Source: Anaerolineae bacterium (GTDB lineage: Bacteria > Chloroflexota > Anaerolineae > Anaerolineales > Villigracilaceae). From it: 32,302 nucleotides of DNA. Position 1 is the first letter of the stretch. Each line of letters starts with the position of its first letter. The translations under genes and the position numbers were made by a program. The notes under the pieces are model-generated. The model worked only from the letters and a program-made list of their open reading frames with translations. It did no database searches and was not told the origin of the DNA. Shown here piece after piece: positions 23,456 through 30,944 of this stretch. The stretch spans positions 1-32,302 of the forward strand of contig JAFLCE010000051.1 in assembly GCA_017303655.1 (NCBI GenBank), written 5' to 3'.

Positions 23456-24121
23456 TTGAAAATTCGTTATCTTGGTCATTCCTGCGTTGAAATTACCGGC
23501 AGGCATCACATTTTGATTGACCCCGACTTCACCCGCGACCCTGAGCCGAGTGTGGAATACGTCTGCATTACCCACGCTCACAAAGACCATATTGGACGTG
23601 TGGCTGATGTTCCGAATGCAATCGTCCTCGCCGCGGCGGATGTCTGTGAGATCGCGGCCAGTCTCGGAGTCTCGCGCGAACGATTACATCCTGTCGTGCC
23701 GGGCGAGCAGGTTGCGAATGTCCAAATCCTTGCGGGCTACAGCATGGTTAACCAACCGCTTTACACATTTTTCTACATGCTATTTCGATGGCGGCGCCCC
23801 GATCCCGGCGGTACGCCTCTTTCCTTCCTGGTGCAGGATGAAGCTGACCTGTTGCATATCGGCGATGCGCACGAAGCACCGCTTTCCATCTACCCGGATA
23901 TTTTGTGCCTTCCGTGGCGCACCACGCCCTTTGGTCCCAAACGTTATAAAGATGCTTTGATTCGAATGGCAACCCGCTTCGCAGCACACTACATCCTGCC
24001 TATTCATTATGACCTGCCCGGCACCGAAGCCGACCCGCGCGAACTCACCAAACGGGTTCATGCAACTGTACTGGAAGGGAACGGATGGTATGGTTTCCAC
24101 GAAAAGAAAAAGGAGGATTGA
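23456..24121 (+). CDS. Metallo-beta-lactamase-fold metal-dependent hydrolase
   Basis: This is a 221-residue MBL-fold protein of the UlaG/YtnP-like L-ascorbate-lactonase subgroup. The N-terminus KIRYLGHSCVEITGRHHILI is diagnostic and ITHAHKDHIG (about 37-46) supplies metal-binding His/Asp; HIGDAHEAPL and LPIHYDLPGTE give later ligands. TTG 23456 is chosen as start: it places the conserved KIRYLGH motif at the extreme N-terminus, has GGAGG upstream and avoids overlap with the previous gene. The substrate is unknown. It is tightly spaced (three bases) to plsY. Confidence 0.88.
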   Translation: MKIRYLGHSCVEITGRHHILIDPDFTRDPEPSVEYVCITHAHKDHIGRVADVPNAIVLAAADVCEIAASLGVSRERLHPVVPGEQVANVQILAGYSMVNQPLYTFFYMLFRWRRPDPGGTPLSFLVQDEADLLHIGDAHEAPLSIYPDILCLPWRTTPFGPKRYKDALIRMATRFAAHYILPIHYDLPGTEADPRELTKRVHATVLEGNGWYGFHEKKKED

Positions 24122-24124
24122 ACC

Positions 24125-24766
24125 ATGCAATTGGTAACTCTTGGCTTGTCCTATCTTCTGGGTTCGCTTCCTTTTGGACTGCTGCTCGCACGCCTAACAA
24201 CCGGGCAGGATATTCGCCAGATCGGTAGTGGACGGACGGGTACCACCAACACACTGCGCGCGGCGGGCTATCCCATCGCCATCATCACCTTCATCCTGGA
24301 CATGGCAAAAAGCGCGGCGGGTGTGTGGCTGGCGCGCTGGCTCGCGCCGGGGCAAATTTGGATGGAAGTCCTTGCTCCCATCGCAGTGATCGTTGGACAT
24401 AACTATTCAATCTTCCTACTCGAACAGGATGAACGCGGGCGACTCCGCTTACGAGGCGGCGCGGGAGGCGCTTCAGCTTTGGGCGGGACGATTGGGCTGT
24501 GGCCGCCTTCCATACTGATTCTCCTCCCGGTCGGGATCCTGATCTATTTCGGCGTTGGATACGCTTCCGTAGCAACCATGAGCATCGGACTCATAGCCGC
24601 ATTGATCTTTGCTGTGCGCGCCTGGCTGGGACTGTCCTCCTGGATTTATGTCGCTTATGGATTGTTGGCAGAAATTTTGCTATTGTGGGCGCTGCGGCCC
24701 AATATCAAAAACCTGTTGAACGGCGCCGAGCGCGGCATTGGCTGGCGTGCCCGACGTAAAAAATAA
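24125..24766 (+). CDS. plsY: PlsY-family glycerol-3-phosphate acyltransferase
   Basis: This is a 213-residue polytopic membrane protein. LSYLLGSLPFGLLLARLTTG, the loop IRQIGSGRTGTTNTLRAAG and VIVGHNYSIFL match PlsY, which transfers acyl from acyl-phosphate to glycerol-3-phosphate in the first step of phospholipid synthesis. Two core motifs deviate: the usual GSGN-GATN-R is GSGRTGTTNTLR, and the glycine-rich loop is RLRGGAGGASALGG. It may therefore be a lineage-specific or paralogous enzyme. The ATG has AGGAGG upstream. Together with the PlsC-like gene at 22122 it could supply phosphatidic acid synthesis. Confidence 0.85.
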   Translation: MQLVTLGLSYLLGSLPFGLLLARLTTGQDIRQIGSGRTGTTNTLRAAGYPIAIITFILDMAKSAAGVWLARWLAPGQIWMEVLAPIAVIVGHNYSIFLLEQDERGRLRLRGGAGGASALGGTIGLWPPSILILLPVGILIYFGVGYASVATMSIGLIAALIFAVRAWLGLSSWIYVAYGLLAEILLLWALRPNIKNLLNGAERGIGWRARRKK

Positions 24767-24792
24767 CCCGCTTCACCAAAGGAGAAACAAAA

Positions 24793-25638
24793 ATGAAAAA
24801 GCAAAAGGTCGCTGTTGTCACCGATGGGGCTTGTTCTCTAACCCCCGTCATGGGAAAAGAATACGGGCTGCATGTTGCCCCTGTCCATGTAACAATCAAT
24901 GAACAGACTTATCAATCTGGTGTGAATTTGGATGCGGCGGAATTCTACCGTCTGCTGCGCGCCAATAAAAAACTGCCCACCACCGCTCAACCTACCGCAC
25001 AGGATTTTGTAGATCTATACACTAAACTGGCAGAGGAAGTAGATGAAATCGTTACGGTGGTTATTTCCCACAAGATGAGCGCCACGCTCCAGTCTGCACT
25101 GATGGCGCAGCAGCAGTTCAAGACGGTTCCTGTTCATGTCATCGACTCCGAATTTGTCTCTTTGGGGTTGGGCATGATGGCGATTGCCGCCGCCCGCGCC
25201 GCTGCGCAGGGACAGGACGCGCAGCAGGTCGTCCAACTATTGGAGAAAATCAAGCAGTCTATGAACCTAATCTTCACCGTGGATACGCTTGAATACCTGC
25301 ACAAAGGTGGTCGTATTGGAGGCGCAACGGCTTTCTTGGGATCGGCATTGAGCATTAAGCCCATTCTTTATATCAAAGATGGGCGCATCGAACCGCTGGA
25401 ACGGGTACGCACGCGCAAACGTGCGGTCGCCCGCCTCCTGGAGTTGGTGGAAGAGAAAATTGGCAAATCCGAAGCCCATTTTGCCGTCTTGCATTGTGAG
25501 GCTGATGTGGAAGCGCGTGAACTTGGAGAACAGGTCAAGGCAAAATTTAATTGCGCGGAACTGGTCGTCGCTGAGGCTGGCCCAGTCATCGGTACTCACA
25601 CCGGACCCGGCACGCTGGGCCTGGCTTTTTATGTCTGA
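24793..25638 (+). CDS. DegV-family fatty-acid-binding protein
   Basis: This 281-residue protein starts KVAVVTDGACSLTPVMGKEY and has the LPTTAQPTAQDFVDLY (family SQPS-like site, here TAQPT), VVISHKMSATLQSA and FTVDTLEYLHKGGRIGGA segments typical of DegV proteins. DegV/FakB proteins bind a fatty acid and present it for phosphorylation by FakA; acyl-phosphate is the substrate of PlsY. Adjacency to plsY therefore fits exogenous fatty-acid use, although no FakA kinase is visible here. The ATG is behind AAAGGAGAAAC, 26 bases after plsY. Confidence 0.92.
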   Translation: MKKQKVAVVTDGACSLTPVMGKEYGLHVAPVHVTINEQTYQSGVNLDAAEFYRLLRANKKLPTTAQPTAQDFVDLYTKLAEEVDEIVTVVISHKMSATLQSALMAQQQFKTVPVHVIDSEFVSLGLGMMAIAAARAAAQGQDAQQVVQLLEKIKQSMNLIFTVDTLEYLHKGGRIGGATAFLGSALSIKPILYIKDGRIEPLERVRTRKRAVARLLELVEEKIGKSEAHFAVLHCEADVEARELGEQVKAKFNCAELVVAEAGPVIGTHTGPGTLGLAFYV

Positions 25639-25646
25639 CGCAAGTG

Positions 25647-26414
25647 ATGAAAGATAGAGATCCTCGAATTCAGCAGGCAGCCAATCTGCTTACAGAGAGC
25701 CGGGCGGCAGTCGCCTTCACAGGCGCGGGGCTTTCCACGCCGTCCGGCATCCCTGATTTCCGCAGTCCTGGTACCGGGCTATGGGCGCGTCTGGAGAGTG
25801 ATGGAACGGACGAAAGCACTATTCAGGCATTCGGGCGCGACCCTCAAACCTTCTACCAGCGCATGAAGCCGCTCTTCCAGAAGATCATCACTGCCGAACC
25901 AAATGCCGCCCACTATGCTTTGGCTGAACTGGAAGCCAAAGGAAAGATTCAAGCTCTCGTCACTCAAAACGCTGACATGCTGCACCAGCGGGCTGGCTCG
26001 AAAAATGTCATCGAAATTCACGGTTCATTGACTGAAGCCACGTGCATTCAGTGTTACAGGATCGCGCCATTCCGCCCCCTGCTGGATCAATATTTGACCG
26101 ATGGAATCGTTCCGCGCTGCAAAGAATGCGGAGGGACGATGAAGCCAAACGTTATCCTAACCGGAGAACAGTTGCCAGTTCGGGCAATGCTGGCCGCCCA
26201 ACAGGCAATCCGTCAGACTGACCTTTTATTGGTTGCCGGAACATCCCTGGCAGGAGGGCCTTCTTCGGCACTGGTTGATAGCGCATATTTGAGAGGCTTG
26301 AAACTGGTTATCGTCAACCAAACGCCCACTTTGCTGGACCAGGTTGCTGATGTAATTATCCATGCGGATGTGGCGACCATCCTGCCAGCAATTAATGAGG
26401 CTTTGAGGAGTTGA
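25647..26414 (+). CDS. Sir2-family NAD-dependent deacylase
   Basis: This is a 255-residue sirtuin. The NAD-binding motifs are FTGAGLSTPSGIPDFRSPGT and TQNADMLHQRAGS, the catalytic His is in VIEIHGSLTEATC, and the zinc site is C-x2-C (CIQC) plus C-x2-C (CKEC). LVAGTSLAGGPSSALVD covers the ribose-binding region. All core residues are present, so activity on acylated lysines is expected. ATG 25647 is chosen, nine bases after DegV; a GTG directly before it is possible. Confidence 0.93.
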   Translation: MKDRDPRIQQAANLLTESRAAVAFTGAGLSTPSGIPDFRSPGTGLWARLESDGTDESTIQAFGRDPQTFYQRMKPLFQKIITAEPNAAHYALAELEAKGKIQALVTQNADMLHQRAGSKNVIEIHGSLTEATCIQCYRIAPFRPLLDQYLTDGIVPRCKECGGTMKPNVILTGEQLPVRAMLAAQQAIRQTDLLLVAGTSLAGGPSSALVDSAYLRGLKLVIVNQTPTLLDQVADVIIHADVATILPAINEALRS

Positions 26415-26425
26415 AAGGCAATCAG

Positions 26426-26950
26426 ATGTGCAGACCCATCTCAAATGAAGCATTGCATATATTGAGATATCTAAGCCGCGCCTCGATGACCATTCAGCAG
26501 TTGTCTGAATATCGAAAATACATGCCAATCCAGGCGCCGGTAGATACTAATTCTGTAGATGTAAACCGTGAGATGCAACTCCTGCAGCGTTGGGGGCTGA
26601 TCAAATGGGTGCGCCAGCCGGGTGGCTTCGAACGCATCTATCATATTACGGAAGTGGGACGCCGCTTCTTAAAGGATTGCATCTTCATAGAGTCCATCAA
26701 TTTATTCGAAGAATATCATGGTTTCGCATCGAGCCTGACGATGTTAGATGTGCTGGAAAAGGATCAGCGCAGTCAATTTATTAAAAAGCGCCGGGGTCTT
26801 GTTTATAAAATAATTGGCAAAATAAAAAAATCACAGTCTGTATTGGGGAAAAAGGAAAAGGCCCGTCAACTCTTCCTTCAGTATCACCTCCATCGCCTTC
26901 AAGGTGAACTCAGGTGGCTGGAGGATATTATCGGCTCACAGGGAGCATAA
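26426..26950 (+). CDS. Winged-helix protein of unknown role
   Basis: This is a 174-residue protein. The first 80 residues form a winged helix (ISNEALHILRYLSRASMTIQ, then REMQLLQRWGLIKWVRQPGG with wing FERIYHITEVGRRFL). The basic C-terminal half (KKRRGLVYKIIGKIKKSQSV and a closing amphipathic helix) could bind nucleic acid or mediate dimerisation. It resembles PadR/MarR-like regulators in outline only. ATG 26426 is preferred to the TTG at 26411, which lies within the end of the sirtuin gene. It is co-directional with the short Cys protein that follows. Confidence 0.65.
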   Translation: MCRPISNEALHILRYLSRASMTIQQLSEYRKYMPIQAPVDTNSVDVNREMQLLQRWGLIKWVRQPGGFERIYHITEVGRRFLKDCIFIESINLFEEYHGFASSLTMLDVLEKDQRSQFIKKRRGLVYKIIGKIKKSQSVLGKKEKARQLFLQYHLHRLQGELRWLEDIIGSQGA

Positions 26951-26951
26951 A

Positions 26952-27233
26952 ATGATCATACATAATAAAGGGAAAGTTGTATCTGCGGGTAAAACGATAA
27001 TGCCCGGAAAACCTTCTAATGATATGTGGGCATCAAAGGCATTGAATTGCTCAAATAGTTTTGATCACTATTGTGAAAAATGCCGGAAGGTGACAGTCTG
27101 GTTTCTTTTGTGGGGAAGGAACTCAACCACCCCTGGCTTTTTTACAGGAAATGCGCTGCTGGATGGCTGGGCAAGATGGGTATTCCCGCAATATAGCATA
27201 TGCTCGGAATGCGAAACCAGAATCCCGTTATAG
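26952..27233 (+). CDS. Small Cys-rich protein, probable zinc ribbon
   Basis: This 93-residue protein has two CxxC pairs: HYCEKCRKVTVW near residue 40 and YSICSECETRIPL at the C-terminus. This arrangement suits a single zinc-ribbon-like fold. The ATG follows the winged-helix gene's stop by one base and is behind GGAGCATAAA, so the pair is co-translated. I do not recognise a family. It may be a DNA- or protein-binding partner of the winged-helix protein. Confidence 0.6.
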   Translation: MIIHNKGKVVSAGKTIMPGKPSNDMWASKALNCSNSFDHYCEKCRKVTVWFLLWGRNSTTPGFFTGNALLDGWARWVFPQYSICSECETRIPL

Positions 27234-27283
27234 AAAGTGATATTATTCGCTGTTAGTTTTATATTAAAAAACAGAAGGTGTTA

Positions 27284-29206
27284 ATGAAAATATTAATCAT
27301 ACTCGCCGGGCTTTTTGTTCTCGTCTATATTGTATATTACAGGCGGGAAATCCAACCAGAGATTAACACCCAACATAACCTATCCCTCCTGGGAGGAGAA
27401 GCTCCTCTCCTGCGGGAAGACGGGATCGTATTCCGGGATTTGAACAAGAACGGAAAGCTTGATCCCTACGAAGACCCGCGCCGTCCCATTGAAGATCGGG
27501 TGGAAGATCTTCTGACACAGATGACCCTGGAAGAAAAAGCGGGCATCATGTTCCAAACCATGATCGGCATGAATAATGACGGCACTTTGCAGGAGAAAGG
27601 CGGAATCATTCCCATGCCACAATCCTCTGACCTGATCGCCAGACGGCTCATGAATCACTTCAATGTGCTCCAAACTGCTGATCCGCGTCCGATGGCAGAA
27701 TGGTATAACCGCATTCAAAAACTTGCGGAGCGAACCCGATTAGGCATCCCCATCACGATTTCCTCTGATCCCCGCCATGCTTTCACTCAGAATCCGGCGA
27801 CGAGCATGATGGCGGGGAAGTTCTCTCAATTCCCTGAGCAGACTGGACTTGCCGCTGCCCGCGATGTTGAATTGGTTCAACAATTCGCCGATATCGCCCG
27901 GCAGGAATACCTGGCGGTAGGCATTCGCCTGGCTTTACATCCGATGGCAGACCTGTCCACCGAGCCGCGCTGGGGTCGGGCAAACGGCACGTTTGGCGAA
28001 GATGCCAACCTTGCGTCCGAGATGATTGCCGCTTACATCCGCGGCTTTCAGGGCGAGCAATTGGGGGCGCAAAGCGTTGCCTGTATGACCAAGCACTTCC
28101 CGGGCGCGGGTCCGCAGAAGGATGGCGAGGACGCGCATTTCCCTTATGGCAAGGAACAGGTCTATCCGGGTGCTCAGTTTGAATATCACTTGAAACCGTT
28201 CGAAGCGGCGTTCAGGGCTGGCACGGCACAAATCATGCCCTACTATGGGATGCCGGTTGGTCTTTCATTTGAAAAAGTTGGCTTTGGTTTTAATAAGGAT
28301 GTCATCACAGGCTTGCTGCGTGAGAAATATGGTTTCGATGGCGTGGTCTGCACCGATTGGATGCTTATCAACCCTGTCAAGGTGATGGGACGCGAACTTA
28401 TCCCTGCCAAAGCCTGGGGGGTGGAGCATCTATCGGTGGCTGGGCGCATTCAAAAGGCGATTGAGGCGGGCGTGGATCAGTTTGGAGGAGAGGCATGTCC
28501 CGAAGTCATTGTGGAACTGGTTCGCAGTGGAAGGATCAGGGAGGAGCGCATCGACCAATCCATTCGCCGCCTGCTGCGAGAAAAATTCCGCCTGGGATTG
28601 TTCGACAATCCTTACGTTGATCCTGATATCGCTGAACAAACCGTTGGCAACCCCGAATTTCGAAAGGTAGGGGAACTCGCCCAGCGCAAATCCATCGTCT
28701 TGTTGAAAAATGAGGAAGGAATTCTTCCGCTCAGGGGTGAGTTGAAGATTTATGTTGAGAATATTAATCCTGAAACCGCCAGCAGGTATGGACGGGTGGT
28801 CAATAACCTGGCTAATGCAGATATTGCCATCCTACGTCTGAATGCTCCGTATGAGAAACGCAAAGGTTTATTGGAAAGTTATTTCCATGCCGGGGATCTG
28901 GATTTCCAAGGCAGGGAGAAGGAACATATCTTAGATGTAATCAGCCGCGTCCCCACGATTGTTGATATTTATCTGGAACGTCCATCAGTTATCCCTGAGA
29001 TTGCAGAACAAAGTGTTGCCTTGCTGGCGAACTTTGGCGCAAACGACAGGGCAGTGCTGGATGTAATTTTTGGCAAATTTGTGCCTCAAGGGAAACTCCC
29101 CTTTGAATTACCCGCATCGATGGAAGCTGTGCGGGAACAAAAAGAAGATGTGCCGTATGACTCTGAGAATCCGTTGTTCCCATTTGGACATGGGTTGACT
29201 TATTAG
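27284..29206 (+). CDS. Glycoside hydrolase family 3 protein, membrane-anchored
   Basis: This is a 640-residue GH3 enzyme. The N-terminal helix (KILIILAGLFVLVYIVYY) anchors or exports it. Next comes a calcium-loop-like DLNKNGKLDPYEDP and the conserved start VEDLLTQMTLEEKAGIMFQ. The TIM-barrel has KHFPGAGPQKDGEDAH near residue 270 and the nucleophile Asp358 in GFDGVVCTDW. The C-terminal alpha/beta domain ends with the typical LFPFGHGLTY. The length lacks a fibronectin-like third domain. It is likely a beta-glucosidase or related exo-glycosidase. ATG 27284 is chosen behind AGAAGG. Confidence 0.92.
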   Translation: MKILIILAGLFVLVYIVYYRREIQPEINTQHNLSLLGGEAPLLREDGIVFRDLNKNGKLDPYEDPRRPIEDRVEDLLTQMTLEEKAGIMFQTMIGMNNDGTLQEKGGIIPMPQSSDLIARRLMNHFNVLQTADPRPMAEWYNRIQKLAERTRLGIPITISSDPRHAFTQNPATSMMAGKFSQFPEQTGLAAARDVELVQQFADIARQEYLAVGIRLALHPMADLSTEPRWGRANGTFGEDANLASEMIAAYIRGFQGEQLGAQSVACMTKHFPGAGPQKDGEDAHFPYGKEQVYPGAQFEYHLKPFEAAFRAGTAQIMPYYGMPVGLSFEKVGFGFNKDVITGLLREKYGFDGVVCTDWMLINPVKVMGRELIPAKAWGVEHLSVAGRIQKAIEAGVDQFGGEACPEVIVELVRSGRIREERIDQSIRRLLREKFRLGLFDNPYVDPDIAEQTVGNPEFRKVGELAQRKSIVLLKNEEGILPLRGELKIYVENINPETASRYGRVVNNLANADIAILRLNAPYEKRKGLLESYFHAGDLDFQGREKEHILDVISRVPTIVDIYLERPSVIPEIAEQSVALLANFGANDRAVLDVIFGKFVPQGKLPFELPASMEAVREQKEDVPYDSENPLFPFGHGLTY

Positions 29207-29207
29207 G

Positions 29208-29244
29208 CTTGTATCTCCTGCTCCATGATGAAGCAGGAGACAAG
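29208..29244. terminator. Hairpin between convergent GH3 and MarR genes
   Basis: CTTGT-AT-CTCCTGCT at 29208-29222 and AGCAGGAGACAAG at 29232-29244 pair over 13 positions, with a two-base bulge on the left arm and a nine-base loop. It lies just between the stop codons of two convergent genes, where a bidirectional terminator is expected. T runs on either side are poor. Confidence 0.5.
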
Positions 29245-29247
29245 ATT

Positions 29248-29694
29248 CTATTGCCTGTCGAGGTCATGCTCCGCTGTTACCAAATCCCTTAATGATGCGG
29301 AGATTGTCTCCAGTTGCTTTTCGGAAAGTGTCACGTGCAAGCTTTCAATCCATTGGTTGCGGAACTCAATAGCCTTTTCAATCAGGGTGCGCCCTTTGGC
29401 GGTTAGCGTTAATTGTCTGACCCTTCTATCCTGGGGGGATTCCGCCCTGTCAACCAATTGTTCGTCCACCAATCTTTTTATCAGCTGACTGGCAGCCGGC
29501 ATGGTGATATCCAGATGCTCACCCATTTCTGAAATATCGTTTGGGCCGCGATAATAGAGGTGCATCAGGATACTGAAATGAGACAGGGACAATCCTGATG
29601 CTTTGACAAAGCGCATGTAATTGCGCATGGAACGGCTGATAAACCGCTCTGACCATTCTTTCAAAACCTTGTTGAATTCAATCACATCTGTCAT
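29248..29694 (-). CDS. MarR-family transcriptional regulator
   Basis: This 148-residue protein has a winged helix-turn-helix at about residues 40-100: LSHFSILMHLYYRGPNDISE, then EHLDITMPAASQLIKRLVDE and the wing VDRAESPQDRRVRQLTLTAK. Flanking helices form the dimer interface, as usual for MarR. ATG 29694 is chosen because GGAGG lies just upstream. A longer frame from 29757 adds an atypical leader. It is convergent with the GH3 gene, so that gene is not an obvious direct target. Confidence 0.9.
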   Translation of the reverse strand: MTDVIEFNKVLKEWSERFISRSMRNYMRFVKASGLSLSHFSILMHLYYRGPNDISEMGEHLDITMPAASQLIKRLVDEQLVDRAESPQDRRVRQLTLTAKGRTLIEKAIEFRNQWIESLHVTLSEKQLETISASLRDLVTAEHDLDRQ

Positions 29695-29945
29695 CCTGCC
29701 TCCAGGCTGAAAATTCATTTTTGATATGGGAATTGTACCTGATTGCAAAAGTCGCACGTATTTATTTCAGGCAACAACACAGGCACCCTTCAATACATAA
29801 ATATTCTGAGATGGGAATTACGTCATACAATTTCATCAATTTTCATCCCGCTTCTTTCCAATCTGAGAGTCGCTTCTGTTTCAATTAGTTTATTCACTCT
29901 CTTCCATAAACAAACTCCTTAATGCATTAACAATAGAGAGAATAG

Positions 29946-30145
29946 GATAGTGGTAACGGGTCTACGCTCACAAGATCGGCTGAAATACGTCGCAGTCAGA
30001 TTGTGCTGGCAAGCGCCCGTAAGGAAACAGCGCGGCGAATAGCGCGAACATTGAGCTGCGATGACCAGACAGTGCGCAATGTGATCAAAAAGTTCAACGC
30101 AATCGGCTGGATGTTTTGAAAGCAGGGTCGCACCGGAGGGGATAG
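29946..30145 (+). pseudogene. IS630-type transposase, N-terminal relic with frameshift
   Basis: Without a start codon, the frame 29961-30116 encodes the DNA-binding helix-turn-helix of IS630-family transposases: TLTRSAEIRRSQIVLASARK, then ETARRIARTLSCDDQTVRNV and IKKFNAIG. After the Gly codon at 30105 one base appears lost. The other frame continues as DVLKAGSHRRG (30110-30142), the expected next family residues, before a stop at 30145. No catalytic DDE domain follows. This is a dead fragment of about 65 codons marking old transposition. Confidence 0.7.
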
Positions 30146-30304
30146 ACGAATTTCTGTAATAATCTGTTAGGCTTGTTGGGATATGTTGAGATTCTGGCAA
30201 AGTTGGAACAACTCTGTTTCGGTTAGCATAATTTGCCTCCAATTGGATTTGAGATTGACCGATGCACCATCGATATATCCCCCGAGCATGAGCCCTTTAC
30301 TTCT

Positions 30305-30440
30305 GGCAATATTATGCTTCCAGAATTTACTAACGGCAAAATTATCCTTCCAGTCCGTCCTTCACCCCGTTACTTTTTGTCATTGACCAACGGCTGGAAG
30401 CAGCAAACTTATGCTTCCAGCCGTGGCAAACTTATGGGTT
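30305..30440 (+). repeat. Iteron-like direct repeats, four copies
   Basis: Copies start at 30305 (GGCAATATTATGCTTCCAG), 30335 (GGCAAAATTATCCTTCCAG), 30402 (AGCAAACTTATGCTTCCAG) and 30425 (GGCAAACTTATGGGTT, partial). Start-to-start spacings are 30, 67 and 23 bases. The consensus is GGCAAA-x-TTATGCTTCCAG. They are confined to this small non-coding region upstream of the prepilin-peptidase-like gene. Possible roles are protein-binding sites, recombination or replication sites, or remains of a mobile element end. Confidence 0.7.
30391..30423. repeat. Perfect 12-bp inverted repeat within the repeat cluster
   Basis: CGGCTGGAAGCA at 30391-30402 and TGCTTCCAGCCG at 30412-30423 are exact reverse complements around a nine-base loop. 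The right arm is the 3' half of the third direct-repeat copy. The structure would fold strongly in RNA or as a single-strand DNA hairpin. No T run follows, so simple termination is unlikely. Confidence 0.7.
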
Positions 30441-30548
30441 AAGTTACACAAATTACAACAAAACATCCCTTGTCAAGGTTGGCTGTCACTTTTCAAAAAC
30501 GACACATTCCTCATACCCACCCACATCCCTGTATATCATAAGCGACCA

Positions 30549-30944
30549 ATGACCTGGTTACTTTTTTATATTTTGGCTGTGAGCCTCTATGACCTGCGCA
30601 CCCACCGCATCCCGAACTGGTGTACGTATCCATTGATTCTTGCGGGCATGATCGTGCATTTCCCAGGGCATATGGATTTGTGGCTGGCATGTTTTCTGCT
30701 GCTTTCCGCCTGGGCAAGCGGATGGATGGGCGCCGGGGATGTCAAACTCTGGATGGCAGTTCTTTGGGCTTTACCCGATTCCAATATCCCATCCCTGATC
30801 CTGCTTGTATTCCTTTCCTTCCTGATCACCAGCATCATTCAGTTCTTCTGGAGATGCTTTAAGAAGCAATCCCTCACCGGCATGAAATCCCCCGCCGCCT
30901 GGCGAACGATTCCCTTTCTTCTGATGGTCTGGCATGTACACTGA
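30549..30944 (+). CDS. Prepilin peptidase-like protein (A24 family, TadV/CpaA type)
   Basis: This 131-residue polytopic membrane protein carries both Asp motifs of A24 aspartic peptidases: SLYDLRTHRIPNW near residue 15 and GWMGAGDVKLW near residue 60. It lacks the N-terminal methylase domain, as in TadV/CpaA and FlaK-like enzymes, which process prepilin signal peptides at the membrane. ATG 30549 gives a helix directly at the N-terminus; a longer frame reaches back into the repeat region and is unlikely. It overlaps the next gene by 11 bases and begins the right-hand cluster. Confidence 0.85.
   Translation: MTWLLFYILAVSLYDLRTHRIPNWCTYPLILAGMIVHFPGHMDLWLACFLLLSAWASGWMGAGDVKLWMAVLWALPDSNIPSLILLVFLSFLITSIIQFFWRCFKKQSLTGMKSPAAWRTIPFLLMVWHVH

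Larger units (their letters stand above)
29695..30548. other. AT-rich non-coding region with transposase relic and repeats
   Basis: About 850 bases lie between the MarR gene and the prepilin-peptidase-like gene. They hold the IS630-type relic (29946-30145) and the short direct and inverted repeats (30305-30440) listed separately. The rest (29695-29945, 30146-30300 and 30445-30548) shows no convincing gene or RNA. Confidence 0.55.

Noticed and set aside
29919-30242. 107-residue minus-strand frame over the IS630 relic
   Set aside because: The + strand carries the recognisable transposase HTH; the minus-strand translation has no family features.
30411-30548. Upstream extension of the prepilin-peptidase-like frame
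   Set aside because: It would add 46 polar residues running through the repeat region. ATG 30549 gives a normal N-terminal helix.
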